Source: JADJPO01 sp963724535
Lineage (GTDB): Bacteria; Actinomycetota; Actinomycetes; Actinomycetales; Kineosporiaceae
Reading direction: 5' to 3'
Assembly (NCBI GenBank): GCA_963724535.1
Contig: CAVRVD010000013.1
Span: 62,001 to 126,000, forward strand
Length of the DNA stretch: 64,000 bases
Shown here: positions 45,873 through 54,661 of the stretch, piece after piece
How the letters are laid out: each line of letters begins with the position of its first letter
Numbering within the stretch: position 1 is the first letter of the stretch
Program-made: the position numbers and the translations under genes
Notes under the pieces: model-generated
Database searches by the model: none
The model's input: the letters and a program-made list of their open reading frames with translations, nothing else
What the model was told of the DNA's origin: nothing

Positions 45873-48800
45873 TCAGAGCAGACACTGTGGCCCGAGCAAC
45901 GCCTTGAGGTCACCGAACAGGGCCGGCGAGGGCGCCACCCGCAGCGCGTCGTCCAGGCGCATCACCGTGGCCCGGCCGGTCCGAGTCAGCTTCAGGTGCA
46001 CCTCGGTGGTGCCGGGGTGGGTGGCCAGCACGTCCTTGAGCCGTTCCACGACCGGCGGCGTGCACCGGGTCACCGGCATGGAGACGACCACCGGGCCGTG
46101 ACCGGTCTCGCTCAGGTCCGGGATCCGCAGCTCCTGCGCGTAGATGGTCGGCACGTCGTCCCGACGGTTCACCCGACCCTTGACCACGACGACCAGGTCC
46201 TCGGCAAGGGCGTGCTGAACGGTCAGGTAGGTCTGCGGGAAGAACAGCACCTCGATCGAGCCGACCAGGTCCTCGACGGCGGCGATCGCCCACGGGTTGC
46301 CGTTCTTGGTGAGCTTGCGTTGCAGCGAGCTGATCATGCCGGCGATGGTGACCGGGGCACCGTCCGGACGGCCCTCGTCCGCCGTGAGGGCGGCGATGGA
46401 GCAGTCGGCCTCGCGGGAGAGCAGGCGCTCGAGCCCGAACAGCGGGTGGTCGGAGACATACAGGCCGAGCATCTCCCGCTCCGCCGAGAGCAGGGTCTGC
46501 TTGTCCCACTCCCCGGGCGGCACGTCGGGCAGCATCGAGGACTTCGGGGTGGCCTCGTCCAGGGAGTCGAACAGCGAGAACTGGCCGCGGTCCTGCTGGC
46601 GCTTGTCGTCGACGACGGCCTCGACGCACTGCTCGTGAACAGCGACCAGCCCCTTGCGGGGGTGGCCCAGGGAGTCGAACGCCCCGGCCTTGACCAGCGA
46701 CTCGATGGTCCGCTTGTTGCAGACCACGAGCGGCACCTTGCGCAGGAAGTCGTGGAAGGAGTCGTAGCCGCCCTGGCTCTCCCGGGCCGCCACGATCGCG
46801 TCCACCACGTTCACGCCGACGTTGCGGATCGCGGTCAGCCCGAACCGGATGTCCTCGCCGACCGGGGTGAAGTCGGCTGCCGAGGAGTTCACGTCGGGGG
46901 GCAGCACCTTGATGCCCATCCGGCGGCACTCGTTCAGGTAGAGCGCGGACTTGTCCTTGTCGTCACGCACGCTGGTCAGCAGCGCCGCCATGTACTCGCA
47001 CGGGTAGTTGGCCTTGAGGTAGGCGGTCCAGTACGAGACCAGCCCGTACCCGGCGGTGTGCGCCTTGTTGAAGGCGTAGTCGGAGAACGGGACGAGGATG
47101 TCCCACAGGGTCTTGATCGCCGCGCCGGAGTAGCCGTTCTCGCGCATCCCGGCGTTGAACCCCTCGAACTCCTTGTCGAGGATCTCCCGCTTCTTCTTGC
47201 CCATCGCCCGGCGCAGCAGGTCGGCCTTGCCGAGGCTGTATCCGGCCACCTTCTGAGCGATCGCCATGACCTGTTCCTGGTAGACGATCAGGCCGTGGGT
47301 GGTGTCCAGGATCTCAGCGAGCGGCTCGGCGAGCTCGGGGTGGATCGGGGTGATCGGCTGCAGGCCGTTCTTGCGTAGGGCGTAGTTGATATGCGAGTTG
47401 GCGCCCATCGGCCCGGGCCGATACAGGGCCAGGACGGCGGAGATGTCCTCGAAGTTGTCCGGGCGCATCTGGCGCAGCAGAGTGCGCATCGGGCCGCCGT
47501 CCAGCTGGAAGACGCCGAGGGTGTCGCCGGCGGCGAGCAGCTCGTAGGTGGCCTTGTCGTCGAGGGTGGTCGACAGCTGATCGAGGTCGACCGCCTCCTT
47601 GCCGTTGGCCACGACGTTGTTCAGGGCGTCGTCGATGACCGTGAGGTTGCGCAGCCCCAGGAAGTCCATCTTGAGCAGGCCGAGCGTCTCACACGTCGGG
47701 TAGTCGAACTGCGTGATGATGGCGCCGTCCTGCTCGCGACGCATGATCGGGACGTGGTCGATCAGGCGCTCGCTGGACATGATCACACCGGCGGCGTGCA
47801 CACCCCACTGCCGCTTGAGGTTCTCCAGGCCCCGGGCGGTCTCGACCACCTTCTGCGCGTCGGCGTCGGTGGCGTGCAGCTGGCGGAACTCCTCTGCCTC
47901 GCCGTAGCGGGTGTGGGCCGCATCGAAGATCCCGGACAGCGGGATGTCCTTGCCCATCACCGGCGGCGGCATGGCCTTCGTCAGCCGCTCCCCCATCGAG
48001 AACGGGTAGCCGAGTACCCGGGAGGCGTCCTTGAGGGCCTGCTTGGCCTTGATCGTGCCGTAGGTGACGATCTGGGCGACCCGGTCTTCGCCGTACTTCT
48101 CGGTGACGTAGCGGATCACCTCGCCCCGTCGGCGCTCGTCGAAGTCGACGTCGACGTCGGGCATGGACACACGCTCGGGGTTGAGGAAACGCTCGAAGAT
48201 CAGCCCGTGCTGCAACGGGTCGAGGTCGGTGATGCCGGTGGCGTAGGCGGCCAGCGACCCGGCGGCGCTGCCGCGGCCCGGGCCGACCCGGATGCCCTGG
48301 GCCTTGGCCCAGTTGATGAAGTCGGCGACGACGAGGAAGTAGCCCGGGAAGCCCATCTGGCAGATGACGTCGACCTCGAAGTCCGCCTGCTTGCGCGCCT
48401 CGGTCGGGACCCCACCCGGGTAGCGGCGATGCAGTCCGACCTCGACCTCTTTGACGAACCAGGACTGCTCGCTCTCCCCCTCGGGCACCGGGAAACGGGG
48501 CATCAGGTTGGCCCCCTCGGTGAAGGTCGCCTCGCACCGCTCGGCGACCAGCAGGGTGTTGTCGCACGCGTCGGGCAGCTCACGCCAGAGCCGGCGCATC
48601 TCCTGGGGGGACTTGAGGTAGAAGTCGTCGGCCTCGAAGCGGAACCGCTTCGGGTCGGCCAGGGTGGAGCCCGACTGCACGCACAGCAGCACCGAGTGCG
48701 CCTTGGCGTCCTCGGGCCGGGTGTAGTGCAGGTCGTTGGTGGCCAACAGCGGCAGGTCGAGCGCCCCGGCCAGCCGGAGCAGGTCCTCGCGGACCCGTTT

Positions 48801-49409
48801 CTCGACCGGCAGGTTGTGGTCCATCAGCTCGCAGTAGTAGTTCTCCGCACCGAAGATGTCCTGGAACTCCGCGGCCGCCTCGAGCGCCTCTCGGTACTGG
48901 CCCAGGCGCAGCCGGGTCTGCACCTCGCCACCGGGGCAGCCAGTGGTGGCGATCAGGCCTTTGCGGTAGGTCTGCAGCAGCTCCCGGTCCATCCGGGGCT
49001 TGTAGAAGTGCCCCTCGAGGCTGGCCAGGGAGGCCATCCGGAACAGGTTGTGCATCCCGCCTGTGCTCTCGGCCAGCAGCGTCAAGTGGGTGTAGGCGCC
49101 GCCGCCGGAGACGTCGTCCTGGCCGACCTCGCCCCAGCGCACCCGGGTGCGGTCGAACCGGCTGGTTCCCGGGGTGAGGTAGGCCTCGACCCCGATGATG
49201 GGCTTGACCCCGTACTTCTGGGCCTTCTTCCAGAACTCGTAGGCGCCGAAGACGAACCCATGGTCGGTGGTGGCCAGCGCGGGCATGCCCATCCGGGCAG
49301 CCTCGGCGAACAGGTCGTCGATCTTCGCCGCGCCGTCGAGCATCGAGTACTCCGTGTGCGCGTGCAGATGCACGAAGGAGTCGGATTCCCCGGGCCCCGG
49401 CGACGGCAT
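45873..49409 (-). CDS. dnaE: DNA polymerase III alpha subunit
   Basis: The replicative polymerase, 1178 residues, DnaE1 type. N-terminal PHP domain begins VHLHAHTEYSMLDGAAKIDDL; the polymerase core has GPGRGSAAGSLAAY and the catalytic Asp pair in SMPDVDVDFDERRR, with a third acidic site at LLKMDFLGLRNL; then the tandem HhH region and an OB fold (VTIAGMISSLQRKLTKNGNPWAIAAVEDL). SD-like GGAGAGGA precedes the ATG. It is monocistronic and converges with the membrane-anchored protein gene. Confidence 0.97.
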   Translation of the reverse strand: MPSPGPGESDSFVHLHAHTEYSMLDGAAKIDDLFAEAARMGMPALATTDHGFVFGAYEFWKKAQKYGVKPIIGVEAYLTPGTSRFDRTRVRWGEVGQDDVSGGGAYTHLTLLAESTGGMHNLFRMASLASLEGHFYKPRMDRELLQTYRKGLIATTGCPGGEVQTRLRLGQYREALEAAAEFQDIFGAENYYCELMDHNLPVEKRVREDLLRLAGALDLPLLATNDLHYTRPEDAKAHSVLLCVQSGSTLADPKRFRFEADDFYLKSPQEMRRLWRELPDACDNTLLVAERCEATFTEGANLMPRFPVPEGESEQSWFVKEVEVGLHRRYPGGVPTEARKQADFEVDVICQMGFPGYFLVVADFINWAKAQGIRVGPGRGSAAGSLAAYATGITDLDPLQHGLIFERFLNPERVSMPDVDVDFDERRRGEVIRYVTEKYGEDRVAQIVTYGTIKAKQALKDASRVLGYPFSMGERLTKAMPPPVMGKDIPLSGIFDAAHTRYGEAEEFRQLHATDADAQKVVETARGLENLKRQWGVHAAGVIMSSERLIDHVPIMRREQDGAIITQFDYPTCETLGLLKMDFLGLRNLTVIDDALNNVVANGKEAVDLDQLSTTLDDKATYELLAAGDTLGVFQLDGGPMRTLLRQMRPDNFEDISAVLALYRPGPMGANSHINYALRKNGLQPITPIHPELAEPLAEILDTTHGLIVYQEQVMAIAQKVAGYSLGKADLLRRAMGKKKREILDKEFEGFNAGMRENGYSGAAIKTLWDILVPFSDYAFNKAHTAGYGLVSYWTAYLKANYPCEYMAALLTSVRDDKDKSALYLNECRRMGIKVLPPDVNSSAADFTPVGEDIRFGLTAIRNVGVNVVDAIVAARESQGGYDSFHDFLRKVPLVVCNKRTIESLVKAGAFDSLGHPRKGLVAVHEQCVEAVVDDKRQQDRGQFSLFDSLDEATPKSSMLPDVPPGEWDKQTLLSAEREMLGLYVSDHPLFGLERLLSREADCSIAALTADEGRPDGAPVTIAGMISSLQRKLTKNGNPWAIAAVEDLVGSIEVLFFPQTYLTVQHALAEDLVVVVKGRVNRRDDVPTIYAQELRIPDLSETGHGPVVVSMPVTRCTPPVVERLKDVLATHPGTTEVHLKLTRTGRATVMRLDDALRVAPSPALFGDLKALLGPQCLL

Positions 49410-49770
49410 GCGGCAGTCCTCTCCATACCTGCTGCGGCACGCCGGCCCGGGGAAGCCGCTGCCGCCGAGAACCGGGCATCCGGGTGGACGGCGGGCGGGC
49501 AGCCGACGCGTACAGGTCGCCGACGAGGTCTGGTCGACGGCTGGGTGACCAGTCTAGGCAACCCCACCGTCAAGCCCGGCAGCGACGCGGCGGTCCGGGC
49601 AGCCCGTCGAGGCCGAAGCAGCTCGTCGCAGCCGGTCGGGGCCGGTCGCAGCCGGTGATCACGGCCGAGGATCGCTGGCGTCGGCCGAGGCGGCAGCGAC
49701 TAGAGTCGACCCGGACGGGCCGGCGGCGGTGGACCACCGCCCGGGCGGAGCGAAACCGGGAGGGATCGCA
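49410..49770. other. Divergent promoter region of dnaE and the SPFH gene
   Basis: About 360 bp. On the minus strand TAGACT (49552-49557) is a good -10 for dnaE with a roughly 140-nt leader. On the plus strand TAGAGT near 49700 may serve the SPFH gene. No gene or structured element was found. Confidence 0.45.
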
Positions 49771-51051
49771 GTGGGACTCTTCGACGGGCTGCGCAGCGAG
49801 TTCATCGACATCATCGAATGGCTCGACGACAGCCGGGACACGATCGTGTGGCGATTCCCGCGCCACGACAACGAGATCAAGATGGGTGCCAAGCTCATCG
49901 TGCGGGAGAGCCAGAACGCGGTCTTCGTCAACGAGGGTCAGATCGCCGACATCTTCACCCCGGGCACGCATACCCTGGAGACCCGCAACCTGCCGGTCCT
50001 GACCACCCTGAAGAGCTGGCCGTACGGGTTCGACTCGCCGTTCAAGGCCGAGGTCTACTTCGTCAACACCCGCCAGTTCACCGACTTCAAGTGGGGCACC
50101 CAGAACCCGGTGATCGTGCGCGACGCCGAGTTCGGCATGGTTCGGCTGCGGGCCTTCGGCGCCTACGCGATGCGGGTCACCGACCCGGCCAAGCTGTTGC
50201 GCGAGCTGGTCGGCACCGACCCGCAGTTCCGCACTGAAGAGGTCTCCGACTACCTGCGCCAGATGATCGTGAGCAAGCTCGGCACCGCGCTGGCCACCTC
50301 CGGGGTGTCCCTGCTCGACCTGGCCGCCCACCAGCAGGGCATCGGCCAGCGGATCGCCGGGGTGCTCTCGGAGGACCTGGCCAACCTCGGGATCACGATC
50401 TCCAACTTCATCATCGAGAACATCTCCGTGCCGCCGGAGGTGGAAGAGGCCCTGGACAAGCGCACCCAGATGGGGGTGGTCGGCGACCTGGACCAGTACA
50501 CGAAGTTCCAGACCGCCGAGGCGATCGAGGAAGCGGCGAAGAACCCTGGCGGCGGGGGCGCCGACGGCATCGGGATGGGCGTCGGGCTGGCCGTCGGGCA
50601 GCAGATGGCCGAGGGGATGCGGCGTCAGTCCGCCCCCGAGCCCGCCCAGACCGCCGCCCCGGCGTCCGCCGCGCCACCCCCGGTGCCGGTCGTGCAGTGG
50701 TACCTCGGGGTCAACGGGCAGCAGCAGGGCCCGTTCTCGGGTCCAGAGCTGCCCGGCAAGGTGGCCTCCGGTGAGCTCACCCCGGACACCCTGGTCTGGA
50801 CCGCGGGCATGGAGCAATGGCAACCGGCCCGGGAGATCGCCGCCCTCGCCCCGGTTCTGGCGATCGCTCCGCCGCCGCTGCCCCCGGTCCCGGCTGCCGC
50901 ACCGCCGGCACCCGCCGAGCCGGTGAGCGCGCAGCCGGTCCAGCCGGGCGCTGGCGAGCCGGGAGAGCAGGAGCCGACGGTGCCGGTCGGCACCGAGCCG
51001 GCTGCGACGGGTGAGCCCGGTCCCGAGGACCCGGACCGGGGCAGCTCCTGA
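49771..51051 (+). CDS. SPFH-domain protein with C-terminal GYF_2-like domain
   Basis: 426 residues with GGGAGGGA before the GTG. Residues 1-260 form the YdjI-type SPFH (virion-core-protein-like) domain: FIDIIEWLDDSRDTIVWRFPR, KLIVRESQNAVFVNEGQI, FDSPFKAEVYFVNTRQF and NFIIENISVPPEVEEALDKR. A Gly-rich linker is followed by a GYF_2-like module (WYLGVNGQQQGPFSGPEL, LVWTAGMEQWQPA) and a long Pro/Ala tail. SPFH proteins scaffold membrane microdomains. In Bacillus YdjI works with zinc-ribbon membrane proteins and PspA; the next gene here is such a zinc-ribbon membrane protein. No PspA is in the window. Confidence 0.9.
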   Translation: MGLFDGLRSEFIDIIEWLDDSRDTIVWRFPRHDNEIKMGAKLIVRESQNAVFVNEGQIADIFTPGTHTLETRNLPVLTTLKSWPYGFDSPFKAEVYFVNTRQFTDFKWGTQNPVIVRDAEFGMVRLRAFGAYAMRVTDPAKLLRELVGTDPQFRTEEVSDYLRQMIVSKLGTALATSGVSLLDLAAHQQGIGQRIAGVLSEDLANLGITISNFIIENISVPPEVEEALDKRTQMGVVGDLDQYTKFQTAEAIEEAAKNPGGGGADGIGMGVGLAVGQQMAEGMRRQSAPEPAQTAAPASAAPPPVPVVQWYLGVNGQQQGPFSGPELPGKVASGELTPDTLVWTAGMEQWQPAREIAALAPVLAIAPPPLPPVPAAAPPAPAEPVSAQPVQPGAGEPGEQEPTVPVGTEPAATGEPGPEDPDRGSS

Positions 51052-51114
51052 CGACGCACATGACGACACCACCCGACCTCCTTGGCCCGATGACACCCCC
51101 TGGCGACCCGAACG

Positions 51115-52272
51115 ATGCCTGCTGACCTGACCGGTGCAGACCCGTCCCCCTGGCCGCGACCCACTCGCGGTGTGCACACTTTCCCCTGCGTCAGCTGCGG
51201 GGCCCGGCTGGAGTACGCGCCGGGCACGACGACCCTGCGCTGCCCGTACTGCGAGGCCGAGCAGCCGGTGGTGGCCGGTGCGGACGACGTCATCGACGAG
51301 CACGACTACCTCACCTGGCAGACCTCGCCGATCAAACCGACGGCCCGGCTGGGCGATCACCTGCTTGCCTGTCCCCGCTGCGCCGCCCAGATGGAGAGCG
51401 ACGACCTCTCGACGTTCTGCTCGTTCTGCGGCTCACCGATCGTGGCCGAGGTCGACCCGGCCGAGCAGATCGTGCCCGAGGGGGTCGTCCCGTTCGCCGT
51501 CGACCGCCGCGGCGCCCAGGACGCCGTCCGCGCCTGGGCGGGCTCGCGCCTGTTCGCCCCGAACCGGCTCAAGCGGGTCAGCACCACCGAGTCGCTCAAG
51601 GGCACCTACCTGCCGCACTGGACCTTCGACGCCGCCACCATGACCCACTACTCCGGCATGCGGGGCCAGCACTACGTCGAGACGGTCCCGGTCACCGTGA
51701 TGGTCAACGGCCGGCCGCAGACCCAGATGCGCAGCGTGGTCAAGACCCGCTGGTGGCCCGCCTCCGGCAACGTCTCGCGCTCCTTCGACGACGTGGTGGT
51801 CGTGGCGACGACCCAGCTCTCCCCTGACCAGATCGCCGCGCTCGAGCCATGGCACCTGGGCACCGCCAAGGCCCACCAACCGGAGTTCCTGGCCGGCTAC
51901 CAGACCCTGCGCTACGACGTGGAGCCCGACGCCGGTCTGGAGAACGCCAAGCAGCAGATGCGCTCGGTGATCATGGGCGACTGCCGGGCGGACATCGGCG
52001 GCGACGTGCAGCAGGTGCACTCGATGGACACCCGGTACAACGACCTGATGTTCAAGCTGATGCTGCTCCCGGTGTGGATCGCTGCCTACCTGTACGGCGG
52101 CAAGAGCTACCAGGTGTTCGTCAACGCCTATACCGGGGAGGTGATCGGGGAGCGCCCCTACAGCATCCCCAAGATCGTCGCAGCCGTCCTGGCCGGCCTG
52201 GCCGTGATCGCCGTCGTCGCGTACCTGGTCATCCAGCAGCAGGGTGGCGGCACCCCCGTCAGCTACGGGTGA
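51115..52272 (+). CDS. Zinc-ribbon membrane protein, partner of the SPFH protein
   Basis: 385 residues. Two zinc ribbons occupy the first 110 residues (CVSCGARLEY to CPYC; CPRCAAQME to CSFCG), then a beta-rich middle domain (TYLPHWTFDAATMTHYSGMRG, TRWWPASGNVSRSFDDVVV) and a C-terminal transmembrane helix (KIVAAVLAGLAVIAVVAYLVI). This matches YdjG-like / replication-factor-Y-like annotated proteins that accompany YdjI-type SPFH genes. The ribbon end faces the cytoplasm if the tail is anchored. Its end overlaps the convergent methyltransferase gene by 14 bp. Confidence 0.85.
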   Translation: MPADLTGADPSPWPRPTRGVHTFPCVSCGARLEYAPGTTTLRCPYCEAEQPVVAGADDVIDEHDYLTWQTSPIKPTARLGDHLLACPRCAAQMESDDLSTFCSFCGSPIVAEVDPAEQIVPEGVVPFAVDRRGAQDAVRAWAGSRLFAPNRLKRVSTTESLKGTYLPHWTFDAATMTHYSGMRGQHYVETVPVTVMVNGRPQTQMRSVVKTRWWPASGNVSRSFDDVVVVATTQLSPDQIAALEPWHLGTAKAHQPEFLAGYQTLRYDVEPDAGLENAKQQMRSVIMGDCRADIGGDVQQVHSMDTRYNDLMFKLMLLPVWIAAYLYGGKSYQVFVNAYTGEVIGERPYSIPKIVAAVLAGLAVIAVVAYLVIQQQGGGTPVSYG

Positions 52273-53107
52273 GGCCGACCACCACGACCGCCTCCGGTTC
52301 ATCGCTGCTGGCCAGCCGCGTGCCGAGGCCGGCGTGCTCGAACAGGGCGACCAGCCCGTCCACCTGCGCCCACGAGGTCTCGACCAGCAGGGCGCCGTTC
52401 GGGGCCAGCCACGTCGCGGCCCCGGCCACGACACGGCGGGCCACCGCCAGACCGTCCGGCCCGCCGTCCAGAGCCGTGACCGGCTCGTGGAGTCGGGCCT
52501 CCGCCGGCATCAGGGGCAGCTGGCCGGTGGGCACGTAGGGCGGGACGGCCAGCAGTAGCGCGGTCCGGCCGCGCAGCCGGCGCGGCAGCGCCGCGTACAG
52601 GTCACCCTGGTGCACCTGGACGACGGCCGACTCGGCCGACGCCACTCGCGCCAGGTTGCGCCCCGCCCAGCGAAGCGCCACCGGGTCCAGGTCCACCGCG
52701 TGCACCTCGACCCGCCGATCCCCCCTGCTTAGCAGGCCGCAGGCCACTGCAGCGCCGACGGCGCCGCAGCCGCAGCAGAGGTCGACGACGACAGCCGGCG
52801 GCGTCGGGCCCGAGTCGGGCACCGCCGCCGCCGGCAGGCCCAGCGCGGCGGCGACCAGCAGTTCGCTGCGCCGGCGCGGCACGAAGACCCCCGGCCCCAG
52901 CGCCACCTGAAGGCCGGCGAAGTCGACCCGGCCGAGGACATGCTCGAGTGGCTCGCCGGCGATCCGGCGTGCCGCCCTGGCTGCCAGCTCGGCCGGGTCG
53001 GCCGCTGACTCGACCAGCAGCCTGGCCTCGTCCTCGGCGAACACGCATCCGGCGGCCCGCAGCCGCTCGGTGAGTGCCCTCAGGGCCGCCGGACGCCCAC
53101 CGGTCAC
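52259..53107 (-). CDS. HemK/PrmC-like protein methyltransferase with altered NPPY motif
   Basis: 282 residues. A short helical N-terminal domain is followed by a Rossmann methyltransferase: VDLCCGCGAVGAAVA (SAM motif I), VHAVDLDPVALRWAGRN, and a HemK-like motif IV region LLLAVPPYVPTGQLPLMPAEAR. In glutamine N5-methyltransferases this is NPPY; here Asn is Val (GTC at that codon), which would remove the residue that holds the substrate amide. The downstream MPAEARLHEP and LALDGGPDGL-type blocks match actinobacterial putative N5-Gln methyltransferases. So it is either inactive or has a different substrate. The GTG start overlaps the rlu gene. Confidence 0.85.
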   Translation of the reverse strand: MTGGRPAALRALTERLRAAGCVFAEDEARLLVESAADPAELAARAARRIAGEPLEHVLGRVDFAGLQVALGPGVFVPRRRSELLVAAALGLPAAAVPDSGPTPPAVVVDLCCGCGAVGAAVACGLLSRGDRRVEVHAVDLDPVALRWAGRNLARVASAESAVVQVHQGDLYAALPRRLRGRTALLLAVPPYVPTGQLPLMPAEARLHEPVTALDGGPDGLAVARRVVAGAATWLAPNGALLVETSWAQVDGLVALFEHAGLGTRLASSDEPEAVVVVGLTRS

Positions 53108-54024
53108 CGCCGCAGGACCTGCAGGGCCTGGTCCAGGTCGGCCGGGTAGCTGCTGGTGAACTCGACCGGCTCCCCCGTGCCTGGGTGGGAGAAGGCCAGC
53201 CGGACGGCGTGCAGCCACTGTCGGGTCAGTCCCAGCCGGTCGGCCAGGGCCGGGTCGGCGCCGTAGGTCATGTCCCCGACGCACGGGTGGCGCAGCGCCG
53301 AGAAGTGCACCCGGATCTGGTGGGTACGCCCGGTCTCGAGGTGCACCTCCACCAGGCTGGCCGCCCAGAACGCCTCGAGCACGCCGTAGTGCGTGATGCT
53401 CGGCTTGCCGCCGGCCACCACCGCCCACCGATGATCCTGGACGGGGTGGCGTCCGATCGGCGCGTCGACGGTGCCGGTGCTCGGGTCCGGGTGGCCCTGC
53501 ACCACCGCGTGGTAGACCTTGTCGACGCTGCGGTCGCGGAATGCCTGCTTGAGCCTGCTGTAGGCGCGCTCGCTCTTGGCCACCACCATCAGGCCGCTGG
53601 TCCCGACGTCCAACCGGTGGACCACCCCCTGCCGTTCGGCGGCTCCCGAGGTGGCCACCCGGTAGCCGGCTGCGGCCAGGGAGCCGACCACGGTCGGTCC
53701 CGACCAGCCAGGGCTGGGATGCGCAGCGACCCCGACCGGCTTGTCCACGACCACGAGCTCCTCGTCGTCGTACACGACGTCCAGACCCACCGGCGGCCCC
53801 GGGTCACCGGCCGGTTCGGGCGGGTCGGGCAGCTCGATCTCCAGCCAGGCCTCGGGCGGCAGCCGGTCGGACTTGCCGGCCACCCTGCCGTCGACGAGAA
53901 CGGCCCCGGCCATGGCCAGCTCGGCGGCCGCCGTTCGGGACAGACCGAGCAGCCGGGCGAGCCCAACGTCCACCCGCTGGCCGGCGAGCCCGTCCGGCAC
54001 CGGCAGACTGCGCCGTTCAGGCAT
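53104..54024 (-). CDS. rluD: RluA/RluD-family pseudouridine synthase
   Basis: 306 residues. S4 RNA-binding domain at the N-terminus (GQRVDVGLARLLGLSRTAAAELA, VLVDGRVAGKSDRLP), then the catalytic domain with ELVVVDKPVGVAAHP and the Asp-containing GVVHRLDVGTSGLMVVAK, and RTHQIRVHFSALRHPCVGD. Probably modifies 23S rRNA (RluD type by S4 plus position after lspA). ATG 54024 overlaps the lspA end by 8 bp; an ATG 15 codons upstream is possible but lies inside lspA. Confidence 0.93.
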   Translation of the reverse strand: MPERRSLPVPDGLAGQRVDVGLARLLGLSRTAAAELAMAGAVLVDGRVAGKSDRLPPEAWLEIELPDPPEPAGDPGPPVGLDVVYDDEELVVVDKPVGVAAHPSPGWSGPTVVGSLAAAGYRVATSGAAERQGVVHRLDVGTSGLMVVAKSERAYSRLKQAFRDRSVDKVYHAVVQGHPDPSTGTVDAPIGRHPVQDHRWAVVAGGKPSITHYGVLEAFWAASLVEVHLETGRTHQIRVHFSALRHPCVGDMTYGADPALADRLGLTRQWLHAVRLAFSHPGTGEPVEFTSSYPADLDQALQVLRR

Positions 54025-54583
54025 CGTCGGCACCCGCTGGATCGGCGGGACCCGCGGTGTCGGCGGCATGATCTGGGCGCCGCCCCTCCAGCGGCACCTC
54101 GCGCAGCCCGAGCAGCGCGATCAGCAGGGCGCTGACCACGATGGACGAGTCCGCGATGTTGAACACCGGGAAGTCGATGACCGGGAATCGCAGGTACTCG
54201 ATGAAGTCGACCACGTGCCCCCGAGCGAAGCCTGGCTGGCGTAGCAGCCGGTCGACCAGGTTGCCCATGGCCCCACCCAGCAGTAGGCCCAGGCCGACCG
54301 CCCAGGGCCAGCTGCCCAGCCGGCGGGAGATGCGGACGACGACGATCGCCACCACGACGGCGATCAGGGTGAACAACCAGGTCGTCCCGGTGCTCAACGA
54401 GAACGCCGCCCCCGGGTTGCGCACCAAGCGCCACTGCAGCCAGCCATCGACCGCCGGGACCGGCACGTTCGGGATGAGCCGGTTGATGGCGAGAGTCTTG
54501 GTGGCCTGGTCCACCATGAGCACCAGCGCGGCGATACCCAGTGCGACAGCCGTCAGCCGTGGACGGGCCGGAGAGGGATCCAT
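54017..54583 (-). CDS. lspA: Lipoprotein signal peptidase
   Basis: Membrane aspartyl protease that removes lipoprotein signal peptides. The 188-residue protein has four transmembrane helices, the LVDQATK start region, RNPGAAFS, and the two catalytic Asp in GNLVDRL and FNIADSSI. The C-terminus carries a polar tail of about 30 residues (GRRPDHAADTAG). lspA followed by rluD is a conserved order. Confidence 0.96.
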   Translation of the reverse strand: MDPSPARPRLTAVALGIAALVLMVDQATKTLAINRLIPNVPVPAVDGWLQWRLVRNPGAAFSLSTGTTWLFTLIAVVVAIVVVRISRRLGSWPWAVGLGLLLGGAMGNLVDRLLRQPGFARGHVVDFIEYLRFPVIDFPVFNIADSSIVVSALLIALLGLREVPLEGRRPDHAADTAGPADPAGADDA

Positions 54584-54661
54584 GATGGGTCCAGGGTGCC
54601 ATGCCCGAGGGGGTCGGCCGGTACGCCGGTCCGCTCTCGCGCGGGCCCTAGCCGGGGCGGT

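Noticed and set aside
47391..49658. A 755-codon plus-strand open frame
   Set aside because: Antisense shadow of dnaE, whose catalytic motifs are intact on the minus strand.
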